DNA of 5,592 nucleotides from Microcoleaceae cyanobacterium UBA9251. GTDB taxonomy: Bacteria > Cyanobacteriota > Cyanobacteriia > Cyanobacteriales > Microcoleaceae. The notes beneath the pieces are model-generated. The model was not told the origin of the DNA. It ran no database searches and saw only the letters and a program-made list of their open reading frames with translations. Within the stretch, counting starts at the first letter, position 1; each line of letters begins with the position of its first letter. The translations under genes were made by a program, and so were the position numbers. Location: positions 1 through 5,592 of the forward strand of contig DPLL01000148.1 of assembly GCA_003542015.1 (NCBI GenBank). The letters run 5' to 3'. Positions 1 to 5,140 of this stretch are shown here, piece by piece.

Positions 1-86
1 TCAATTACGAATTAATGAATTACGAATTCCGAATTTAGCACTTCAAAAAATCAACTCGTAACTCGTAATTCGTAATTCGTAATTAT
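1..86. repeat. Heptanucleotide tandem repeat cluster with opposed arms
   Basis: Positions 52-86 are a 7-bp tandem array, reading CAACTCG, TAACTCG, TAATTCG, TAATTCG, then a degenerate TAATTAT. The left part (3-14 and 17-28) carries the reverse complement, AATTACGAATT, so the two halves could fold into a long A+T-rich stem. Short tandem heptamers of this kind are well known between genes in filamentous cyanobacteria. The cluster lies just past the 3' end of the terC-like gene. It could help end or stabilise that transcript, but no U-tract terminator is evident, so this is only a possibility. Confidence 0.75.
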
Positions 87-129
87 TTCCCATAGGGCAT
101 ACCTCACCAAGATTGAGAACTGCTATATG

Positions 130-900
130 TTAAATTTCCGACTTCTGTCCTTCCGACTCCTGCGTTACAGGTTCTGAATCTGGCTGCTTGAGAGCAACTT
201 CCAAGGAATTTGGCTCAGCGAGCAATTCAGGATTACGTTTAGAAAATCCCCAGACAAATATTATGGCTATGCTGGAAACCACCAGCCATTGCGGCGGAAC
301 TAAATTGTCATTAATCACTTTCACCAGCAGTCGCAATCCCACCAACCCGACGGTGACGTAGCCAGCATCTTCCAGGTGAACGAATTCGTCCAGCCAGCGG
401 ATGAACAATCCTGCCATAAATCGCAGGGTGATAATTCCGATTGTCGCGCCCGTCAGCACGAGCCAAGTTTGATCGGAAATCGCGATCGCCGTAGTAACGC
501 TATCCAAAGAAAACGCTAAATCTGTCAGAGCAAGCACCGGAATTGCTTGCCATAGAGACGAAAATCGTGGCCCGTGATGTTCTCCTTCCGAGTCAGCATC
601 TGAGGAAAAATGCTGGAAAACTAGCCACAGCAGGTAGAGAGCTCCTAGCAGTTCAAACTGCCAGTATTGGATCACCCAAGTAGCAGTTAAAATTAGTGCG
701 ATCCGCAGTACAAAAGCAATTGCCAAACCGAAGTTGAGAGCCTGTTGCTGTAGCTTGGCATCTTCCAAACCTTTAGAAATAGATGCTAGGGCGATCGCAT
801 TGTCTGCCGAAAGAACAGCCTCCAAAGCCACCAAAACCAACAATAATAAAAAGGCATCTACTCCCAAACTGGGCGAAGCGTCGAGAAATTGATCTAGCAT
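130..900 (-). CDS. TerC-family integral membrane protein (probable metal ion exporter)
   Basis: This 256-residue protein is recognised as a TerC-family membrane protein. Two family signatures are visible: ALEAVLSADNAIAL (residues 25-38, acidic residues E27 and D33) and TDLAFSLDSV (residues 126-135, D127 and D133). These intramembrane acidic residues probably line the ion path. About seven hydrophobic segments can be seen, near residues 16-38, 56-78, 83-97, 118-140, 146-166, 178-194 and 203-220. A charged, histidine-bearing loop lies near 99-112, and a hydrophilic acidic tail follows residue 221. Characterised relatives (Alx of Escherichia coli, YceF and YkoY of Bacillus) act in manganese export, and plant plastid TerC serves thylakoid biogenesis. 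Manganese handling is therefore the best guess here, though the substrate cannot be read from sequence. The start is the first ATG and lacks a clear Shine-Dalgarno. Two HIP1 octamers inside the gene mark it as resident chromosome. It appears monocistronic and points away from element 1. Confidence 0.9.
   Translation of the reverse strand: MLDQFLDASPSLGVDAFLLLLVLVALEAVLSADNAIALASISKGLEDAKLQQQALNFGLAIAFVLRIALILTATWVIQYWQFELLGALYLLWLVFQHFSSDADSEGEHHGPRFSSLWQAIPVLALTDLAFSLDSVTTAIAISDQTWLVLTGATIGIITLRFMAGLFIRWLDEFVHLEDAGYVTVGLVGLRLLVKVINDNLVPPQWLVVSSIAIIFVWGFSKRNPELLAEPNSLEVALKQPDSEPVTQESEGQKSEI
482..489. repeat. HIP1 octamer GCGATCGC
   Basis: This is an exact copy of the highly iterated palindrome of cyanobacterial genomes, inside the terC-like gene. 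A second exact copy is at 791-798 and a near copy is at the right edge (5584-5591). It supports a cyanobacterial origin. Confidence 0.9.
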
Positions 901-1031
901 TAACTATTTTGTGTACCTAAGATTTTTGACATACTCACCGACTATCAGGTGCGATGATTGGTGAGCGTAGTCGAACTATGATTCTTGACACTTCATCGAA
1001 ATCTGCTACCGCAGCAGTCCTACGTTTCCTG
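901..1031. other. Intergenic flank between terC-like gene and element 1
   Basis: No gene is seen here. It holds the upstream region of the terC-like gene, for which no convincing promoter is visible. It also has a small hairpin (CTGCT at 1003-1007 and AGCAG at 1013-1017, loop of 5) and an inverted pair CTCACC (934-939) and GGTGAG (960-965). The string GCGTAGTCGAA (965-975) recurs inverted at 2572-2582 on the far side of element 1. ACTTCATCG at 990-998 repeats at 1070-1078 inside the element's right end. Confidence 0.5.
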
Positions 1032-1064
1032 CTATGCAAATACTAGACAAATCTAGACATTTGC
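1032..1064 (-). repeat. Tandem ~10-bp repeats at right end of element 1
   Basis: On the plus strand CTAGACAAAT (1043-1052) is followed at once by CTAGACATTT (1053-1062), with a looser copy CTATGCAAATA just before (1032-1042). A one-helical-turn period downstream of tnpB matches the tandem 10-bp layout at the right end of element 2, although the motif differs. These are likely TnpA contact sites (inference). Confidence 0.45.
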
Positions 1065-1200
1065 TTCTTACTTCATCGGGAGCATGGGAGCGGTTATCCC
1101 TCAGTAAGCTTTCACGCTTTAACCAAGCGCGATAAATTAATTGCGGCATTCAAATCCCTGTCCATCGAATGACCGCAACTTAAACAGTTGTAAGTTCTTT
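1040..1200 (-). ncRNA. Possible right-end guide RNA (reRNA/omega RNA) of element 1
   Basis: TnpB nucleases use an RNA made from the 3' end of tnpB and the element's right end, with the guide read from the adjacent flank. This interval is where such an RNA would lie. The sequence shows only modest hairpins, for example GGGA (1086-1089) with TCCC (1097-1100). The call is by position and family knowledge; the boundaries are approximate. Confidence 0.25.
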
Positions 1201-2188
1201 CTTTTAGTGGCATATCTTGGATATGTCCACAGTTTGAACAAGTTTTACTTGATGGAAACCAACGGTCAGCAATGATTACTTCACAACCGAACTTTTTAGC
1301 TTTGTATTCCAACTGACGTTTGAATTCATGGAATCCACAATCAGCTATGACTTGAGCTAGTTTATGATTAGACAGCATCCCAGAAATCTTTAAATCTTCT
1401 ACTACTATCGTTGCGTGGTTTTTGCATAAGTAAGTAGTGATTTGATCTAGAGTATTCTTCCTGAGATTTGCTACCTTGGCGTGACATCTTGCTAGTTGGA
1501 TTTTGGCTTTATATCTATTCTTGGAACTTTTTACTTTTCTGGCAAGAATCTTTGATAATCTCTTGAGTTTTGCGAGATGTGTTTGGTAGTGTTTAGGATT
1601 AGGAAAGACAACACCAGTGGAAAGCGTGGCTAATTCCTTGATACCTAAATCAACACCCACCACAAGATGTTGCTTTAGAGTTGGTTCATGCTCCTGTTCG
1701 TAGGCAAAAGCAATAAACCAACTGTCGGCAGTTCGAGATATTGTGATTGACTTGCAGGTGGTGTGAGGCAATCCGACCTAGGTTTTTACCCAACCGATTG
1801 TTGGTAACTTTATGGACGTACCACCCACCGGAATTGGTTGACCACCTGCATCAATCGTGAAGGAATCATGATGTCCCTTCTTCTTAAATTTGGGATATCC
1901 ACCCTTCTTTGAGAAGAATCTAGAGAAGGAATCACCAAGATTATCGAAAGCGTATTGAGTAATTTTCTGACAGATTCCCGTCTCTTTAATCCATGTAAAC
2001 TCAGGTTTTACATGATTGTTGAAGAATTTCTTGAGTAAGTATTTGTTGGGCTTCAGTCCATCTTTATAAAGATTACTCCAAGTAGCCAACCCCCAATTAT
2101 AAGTGAACCTCGCTATGCCAGCGTGTTTACTCATTATTGTTGCTTGATTCTTGTTTAGTTTCAACTTTGTTTTGATGGATAGAAGCAT
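1112..2188 (-). pseudogene. tnpB: tnpB of element 1, one in-frame TAG, catalytic residues intact
   Basis: This would be a 358-codon TnpB (RNA-guided DNA endonuclease of IS605/IS607 elements) but for a TAG at 1778-1780, codon 137. The parts before and after it are in the same frame, so a nonsense change is the only visible lesion. The first 136 residues carry the N-terminal segment (ARFTYNWGLATW, then GYPKFKKKG near the middle). The second part has RuvC-I GVDLGIK (D180), RuvC-II VVEDLKISG (E264), a zinc finger with CxxC pairs CSNC and CLSC, and RuvC-III MDRDLNAAIN (D345, the aspartate before LNAA). Related proteins, from memory, read T-Y-E or similar where TAG now stands. Translation starts at ATG 2188-2186, with GAGGT (2199-2195) six bases ahead; this Shine-Dalgarno overlaps the tnpA stop, suggesting coupled translation. 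A TTG at 1771-1769 could restart the C-terminal half, but nothing shows that it does. The protein is probably inactive unless the TAG is read through or the halves complement. Confidence 0.88.
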
Positions 2189-2197
2189 TGTTCGACC

Positions 2198-2382
2198 TCA
2201 ACACTGTATTTCTCTTTTGGCTAAGTCTGACAGATCTTGGACTGGTCTGTCAATAGCGTCTTTCAAGTTTTCTTTGATTTCCTTAATGTACGCTTGGCTG
2301 GCAAATTCCCGGCGGTATCCCAGCGCTGAAGGGTTTTTACTGAAAGTCCAAGCTTTTTTGCAAATTCGTGAGGTTTAAACAT
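2198..2382 (-). pseudogene. tnpA: tnpA remnant of element 1: helix-turn-helix joined to C-terminal tail
   Basis: The ATG at 2382-2380 opens MFKPHEFAKKLGLSVKTLQ and continues through RWDTAGNLPAKR. This is the MerR/excisionase-like DNA-binding domain that begins IS607 transposases. After about residue 31 the frame runs into unrelated codons and stops at TGA 2265-2263 (39 residues). A second frame from about 2296 reads QAYIKEIKENLKDAI and ends DLAKREIQC at TGA 2200-2198, which fits the C-terminal tail of such a protein. The whole serine recombinase domain, including the YxRVS motif, is absent. One internal deletion with a junction near 2292-2296 explains this; an intact gene of about 200 residues would have lost roughly 400 bp. 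The stop lies within the ribosome binding site of the downstream tnpB. The 39-residue product could still bind the element's ends, but that is speculative. Confidence 0.82.
2228..2252. repeat. Inverted repeat in tnpA remnant tail
   Basis: TGACAGA (2228-2234) and TCTGTCA (2246-2252) are perfect complements around an 11-base loop. The stem could extend two more pairs with one wobble. It lies in coding sequence just ahead of tnpB and may be only a coincidence of the coding bases. Confidence 0.4.
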
Positions 2383-2391
2383 AAATACACC

Positions 2392-2417
2392 AGTGGTTTG
2401 TCCATAAGTGTACCACT
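2392..2417. promoter_or_regulatory. Inverted repeat ahead of element 1 tnpA, probable TnpA site
   Basis: AGTGGT (2392-2397) and ACCACT (2412-2417) form a perfect 6-bp inverted repeat with centres about 20 bp apart, beginning 10 bp upstream of the tnpA ATG on the minus strand. Element 2 has an inverted repeat in the same place, so this is likely the left-end recombinase site and operator. No good promoter hexamers are seen beside it. Confidence 0.45.
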
Positions 2418-2754
2418 CTGTCTATTTAATTGCTAGCTAAGGACACGCTCTGTGTCCGTTTAGAGTCGTGCTGATGCCCCATGCCGACTTTTTGAGTTGC
2501 TTCTAGATTAGATTCAACTATTGCCCTGACAGCGGACTCTAAGTTTACTCTCAACGTAGGTGTTTCAACGCTTCGACTACGCATGACTCGCACCGCACAT
2601 ATTGAGTAACAGAGACCACCATTATAGCAAGCCGTCCTAAAAGTACGGGGTTTTTAACCCAATTTCTGATAAATTGAAGAGATCAGCACAAATCACTGGC
2701 TCTGTCGAAAATTAGTGTCACCACTGATCTTAACCTATAAGTGGCCATTCTGTC
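2418..2754. other. Gap between element 1 and the purine tract; no gene
   Basis: No coding region or RNA gene is recognisable. It holds a neat hairpin (GGACAC 2441-2446, loop of 5, GTGTCC 2452-2457), which could mark the old left flank or end of element 1. It also holds a cyanobacterial-style repeat, TTCGACTACGC (2572-2582), and a small palindrome, GGGTT at 2648-2652 with AACCC at 2656-2660. A TATAAG at 2736-2741 resembles a -10 box, but no convincing -35 precedes it. Confidence 0.5.
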
Positions 2755-2863
2755 CGAAGGAACAAGGAACAAGCAAGAGGGAAGAGGGAACAGCGAAGAA
2801 GGAACAAGCAACAAGGAAGAGGGAAGAAGGAACAGGGAAGAAGGAACAAGCAACAGGGAAGAC
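2755..2863. repeat. Polypurine low-complexity tract (GAAGAAGGAACA-type repeats)
   Basis: About 109 bases consist almost wholly of G and A with scattered C, built from shuffled units such as GGAAC, AAGC and GAGGGAA. A 19-bp string, GAAGAAGGAACAAGCAACA, occurs exactly at 2795-2813 and 2837-2855 (period 42). Open frames exist on both strands here, but they only translate the repeat and resemble no protein family. Such tracts are common between genes in filamentous cyanobacteria. Confidence 0.85.
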
Positions 2864-2873
2864 TTTCCCGATT

Positions 2874-2938
2874 CTCCCCCTCTCCCACTCTCCCCCACTC
2901 TCCCCCACTCTCCCCCTCTCTCCCCCACTCCCCCGCCC
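2874..2938. repeat. Polypyrimidine 10-bp tandem repeat (TCCCCCACTC)
   Basis: From 2881 the sequence runs in exact 10-bp steps: TCTCCCACTC, TCCCCCACTC, TCCCCCACTC, TCCCCCTCTC, TCCCCCACTC, then CCCCGCCC. The minus strand therefore carries at least six G-runs of three to five spaced by short loops, a strong G-quadruplex pattern. Joined with the purine block it makes a purine-then-pyrimidine bipartite tract ending about 95 bp before psaM. Confidence 0.88.
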
Positions 2939-2941
2939 AGA

Positions 2942-2959
2942 AGTGTTGCAAGTTGTAAC
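2942..2959 (-). promoter_or_regulatory. Weak HLR1-like (RpaB) site upstream of psaM
   Basis: On the minus strand GTTACAAC, two bases, then GCAACACT resembles HLR1, the paired 8-base RpaB site GTTACAWW-NN-GTTACAWW of cyanobacterial photosynthesis promoters. The first half matches 7 of 8 positions and the second only 5 of 8. No clear -10 box is seen at the expected distance. The idea is plausible for a photosystem I gene, but the match is weak. Confidence 0.2.
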
Positions 2960-2975
2960 AAATGATTCCCAAAAG

Positions 2976-2998
2976 CGCCAATTTGTCTGAAATTGGTG
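2976..2998 (+). promoter_or_regulatory. Leader hairpin upstream of psaM
   Basis: CCAATTT (2978-2984) and AAATTGG (2990-2996) are perfect complements around a 5-base loop, and the stem may extend to 2976-2998 with one wobble. It ends 34 bases before the psaM start and leaves the ribosome binding site free. It may stabilise the mRNA or act as an operator; the sequence does not say which. Confidence 0.4.
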
Positions 2999-3032
2999 AA
3001 AGCTCGTGCCCGCGAAAAGGAGTTTTCCGAAT

Positions 3033-3128
3033 ATGTCTTTAACAGATACCCAAGTCTACGTAGCGCTCGTAATTGCTTTGATTCCCGGAATCTTGGCTTT
3101 CCGGCTGTCAACTGAACTGTACAAATAG
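3033..3128 (+). CDS. psaM: Photosystem I reaction centre subunit XII (PsaM)
   Basis: This 31-residue protein opens MSLTDTQVYVALVIALIPGI and ends FRLSTELYK. It is a full-length match in size and pattern to PsaM, one of the smallest photosystem I subunits. It is a single membrane helix (about residues 8-24, broken by the conserved P18-G19) with a short polar start and a basic end. In the known cyanobacterial complex PsaM sits at the outer edge of PsaB near the trimer interface and contacts carotenoids and chlorophyll in the thylakoid membrane. The start is firm: AAGGAG at 3017-3022 stands 10 bases ahead of the ATG. A long repeat tract lies upstream and IS607-type element 2 begins about 120 bp downstream, so the gene appears monocistronic. 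Its short length makes it easy to overlook. Confidence 0.96.
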   Translation: MSLTDTQVYVALVIALIPGILAFRLSTELYK

Positions 3129-3247
3129 TTTAGGACACCAGATTGCAACGGTAAAGCGCCCTCCGAGCGCAGTTGAATCTTGAGATTGCAGACAATTGCT
3201 CCGGCAGTGGAGTAAATTGTTGGTTGTCAGCAAGACGAGACTGCAAG
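3129..3247. other. psaM 3' region with imperfect stem-loop
   Basis: No gene is seen. CAATTGCTCC (3193-3202) can pair with GGAGTAAATTG (3209-3219) with one bulge around a 6-base loop. It could be the 3' end of the psaM transcript, but no run of T follows, so a standard intrinsic terminator is not shown. Confidence 0.4.
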
Positions 3248-3259
3248 GGTTGAATTCCG

Positions 3260-3288
3260 TTGACAATTTATCTATATTTACCTAGAAT
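3260..3288 (+). promoter_or_regulatory. Sigma-70-type promoter of element 2 tnpA
   Basis: A consensus -35 box TTGACA (3260-3265), a 17-bp spacer and a -10 box TAGAAT (3283-3288) predict transcription from about 3295, giving a leader of only about 20 bases. The -10 box lies inside the left arm of the inverted repeat, so a bound protein would block the promoter. Confidence 0.7.
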
Positions 3289-3312
3289 TTAAATACCGAA
3301 TTCTAGGTAAAT
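3276..3312. promoter_or_regulatory. Perfect 14-bp inverted repeat: left-end TnpA site and likely operator
   Basis: ATTTACCTAGAATT (3276-3289) and its exact complement AATTCTAGGTAAAT (3299-3312) flank a 9-base centre. The left arm contains the -10 box. The right arm contains AGG (3305-3307), the only Shine-Dalgarno-like bases before the GTG at 3315. The core motif recurs at the right end (5122-5141), which marks it as the recombinase binding site. Self-repression by TnpA is inferred. Confidence 0.7.
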
Positions 3313-3314
3313 CC

Positions 3315-3914
3315 GTGGACAAATTGATCGGCATTGGTGAATTAGCGGAACTTAAAGCTGTCAGTGTAGACACAATCCGACGATGGGAGAAGGAAGGCAA
3401 GATCCAATCCGTTCGTACAGATGGTGGACACAGACGGTATCGTATTTCAGACTTTGTTGAACAAAAAGTTGGAAAGACCATCGCTTACGCCAGAGTATCT
3501 AGTCATGACCAAAAAGCAGACCTTGACAGACAAGATGCCGTCTTGTCTGGGTACTGTCAGTCTTTTGGTTGGGATTATGAGGTGATCCGAGATTTAGGTA
3601 GTGGTATGAATTACCGCAAAAAAGGACTCACCAAGCTAATATCTACTATTCTAGACGGTGACATAATCCGACTCGTGATCACTCACAAGGATAGACTACT
3701 CAGATTTGGCTCAGAACTGGTTTTTGCAATCTGCGAATACCACGGGGTCGAAGTTGTCATCCTGAACAAAAAAGAGGACGCAAATTTTGAAGAAGAATTA
3801 GCGAGTGACGTTTTGGAGATGATCACCGTGTTCTCTGCAAGATTATACGGCGACAGATCAAATAAAAATAAAAAACTTATCCAAAACCTTGCAGATGCTC
3901 TAGAAAACAGATAA
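3315..3914 (+). CDS. tnpA: IS607-family serine recombinase transposase TnpA
   Basis: This 199-residue protein catalyses strand exchange for IS607-type transposition through a phosphoserine link to DNA. Residues 5-47 are a MerR/excisionase-like helix-turn-helix (IGELAELKAVSVDTIRRWE, then a wing with GGHRRYR). The catalytic domain follows: YARVSSHDQ (58-66) with R60 and nucleophile S62, a turn at GSGMNYRKK, and THKDRLLRFG (123-132) with the conserved D126, R127 and R130. FSARLYGDR (173-181) begins the C-terminal helix usual for the family. DNA-binding domain first and catalytic domain second is the order peculiar to IS607 enzymes. Length is normal and no lesion is seen. The start is GTG, 3 bases beyond the inverted repeat and the earliest that keeps the whole HTH. 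A 12-bp palindrome, ATATCTAGATAT, overlaps the end of the stop codon (3914-3925). tnpB follows after 36 bp. Confidence 0.95.
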   Translation: MDKLIGIGELAELKAVSVDTIRRWEKEGKIQSVRTDGGHRRYRISDFVEQKVGKTIAYARVSSHDQKADLDRQDAVLSGYCQSFGWDYEVIRDLGSGMNYRKKGLTKLISTILDGDIIRLVITHKDRLLRFGSELVFAICEYHGVEVVILNKKEDANFEEELASDVLEMITVFSARLYGDRSNKNKKLIQNLADALENR

Positions 3915-3950
3915 TATCTAGATATCTAACCACATTGAGAGGTCGAATCA

Positions 3951-5140
3951 ATGGCTACCATAACTTATTGCAAAGGCTTACCCACACCAGCCCATGAGCT
4001 TAACGAGTTAGGTTTGACAGATTTCGAGATGTTTCTAGATGCTTACGCCCCTATTTTTAGGGCTGCAAATATCGAAACAGTCAATCATTTGCTTTCGTAG
4101 AATTCAAAAAATCCCAGTGCAATACCCATTTACAGCAGACCTACCCCATTAACAAACGTCACGCTAATGGCGCGATCAGTTCTGAAGGAGGTCGAGTAGA
4201 CGGGAATCAAGAGCACAGATCCTTGCATTTGAAAACCATTGAAGGGAAGATTAAGTCTATCAGTGCGTGGCTCAATAAAGCAGAGCGCAAACTGGTATTG
4301 GCTCGTAAATTCTATGCCAATAAGAAATGGCAGCAATCAAAAAAAGGCTGCAACTTCCCGATCTATTGCTCACTTAAGTACAAATCTACAAACTGGCAGA
4401 ATTTACGCTTTCAAATTCACAATAAAAAGCGTAAGTTTGCACTTTTTATAAACCAACTAGAACAGTTAAAAGTTAAGCATATCAACGTTTCAGTACCTGA
4501 CGCTGATGTTTTTGTTGTTGGTTCTAAAGACGAGTCTTACGGTAATCATGTCTGTCAATGGGATGGAAGTAAAATTACTTTCCGTGTCCCTAATTGTAGA
4601 GAATCACGGTTTGGCAAAACCATCTCCTCTGAGATTGGTGATTTCAATCGGAACATCAACCGATTACCAGTATACTGTGCTAAAACTTGGCATTTTTATC
4701 GTAAAAAGGGTAAATGGGTTGCTGCTGTACAGTTCACAGCCCTGTGAAGCAAGTTTCTAGAGAGCGGGTATAGGGCTGCATTGGTATTGATATGAACCCT
4801 GGTTCTTTAGGTTGGGCTTGGTTAAATATCTAAGAATTTATGGACTGGCTAGTGATGAAGCGTCATCGTTAATGATTGTCCGTCGAGCCATGCAACTGAG
4901 TGAAAATATTCCTGGCGACCTAACCGCTTATTTCGAGGTGAACTCGGAAAAACACCTGTGGAGCCAGTGGAACCAATGGAATAAAAAGATTAAACGTTCT
5001 GGTGGTGTGTCACGTCGTTGTGACTACTGTACCATTTCTAACAGGAGTTTCCTGAGCGTTCCTCGATTCCGGGGAAGCGTAAAGCACGCTTAAAAGAACG
5101 TTTAAAACTTAAACCGCAGAGTTTACTTAGGTTTACCTAG
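3951..5140 (+). pseudogene. tnpB: tnpB of element 2, broken by frameshifts, a stop and a deletion
   Basis: This is a TnpB-type RNA-guided nuclease gene of a cyanobacterial IS607 subtype beginning MATITYCKGLPTP, started by GAGAGGT (3937-3943) 7 bases before the ATG. Five lesions can be traced. First, a one-base loss near 4097 ends the first frame at TAG 4098-4100 after 49 residues; the text resumes at 4103 as FKKSQ and NTHLQQTYPINKRHANG. Second, a one-base loss near 4740 ends that frame at TGA 4745-4747, and text resumes as PVKQVSRE. Third, TAG at 4771-4773 interrupts just before GCIGIDMNPGSLGW (RuvC-I). Fourth, near 4810-4820 the text jumps to LVKYLRIYGLASDEAS (RuvC-III), so the RuvC-II region is deleted, about 330 bp judged from remembered relatives. 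Fifth, a one-base loss near 5043 shifts the tail, which ends KPQSLLRFT at TAG 5138-5140. No active nuclease can result. The longest surviving open stretches are 4103-4747 and 4812-5093. Confidence 0.9.

Larger units (their letters stand above)
1032..2417 (-). mobile_element. IS607-type element 1, degenerate (tnpA remnant plus interrupted tnpB)
   Basis: On the minus strand the order is an inverted repeat (2392-2417), a tnpA remnant (2198-2382), tnpB (1112-2188) and a right end with tandem 10-bp repeats (about 1032-1062). A tnpA with a MerR-like helix-turn-helix followed directly by tnpB is the IS607 arrangement. IS200/IS605 elements carry a Y1 transposase instead. IS607 elements have no terminal inverted repeats and make no target duplication, so the exact ends cannot be fixed. 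The limits given are the outermost structured sequences. The element cannot move itself because the recombinase domain is gone. Confidence 0.7.

Noticed and set aside
986..991. TTGACA as a plus-strand promoter
   Set aside because: No -10-like hexamer occurs at 16-18 bp, and no plus-strand gene follows.
1776..1783. ACCTAGGT at the amber codon as an element 2 TnpA site
   Set aside because: Only the palindromic core matches. It is a single copy inside coding sequence and is best explained by the nonsense change.
1112..2188. IS200/IS605 element with a Y1 transposase
   Set aside because: The gene upstream of tnpB has the IS607-type helix-turn-helix, and no Y1 (HUH) motif is present.
2151..2378. 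75-residue plus-strand open frame
   Set aside because: It lies antisense to the tnpA remnant and the tnpB start, whose minus-strand translations are recognisable.
2755..2938. CRISPR array
   Set aside because: The units are short, contiguous and degenerate with no unique spacers, and no cas genes are present.
2683..3111. Open frames on both strands over the purine and pyrimidine tracts
   Set aside because: They translate low-complexity repeats (poly S/P/L or E/G/K), overlap each other on both strands and run across psaM. None resembles a protein family.
3157..3171. GCGC-GCGC hairpin as a psaM terminator
   Set aside because: The stem has only four pairs and no T-run follows.
3278..3481. 67-residue minus-strand open frame
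   Set aside because: It is antisense to the tnpA helix-turn-helix region and has no independent support.
4130..4336. 68-residue minus-strand open frame
   Set aside because: It is antisense to the tnpB pseudogene, where the plus strand reads as TnpB.
4239..4760. Alternative plus-strand frames (4239-4451 and 4506-4760)
   Set aside because: The overlapping frame 4103-4747 gives TnpB-like text; these are its out-of-frame shadows.
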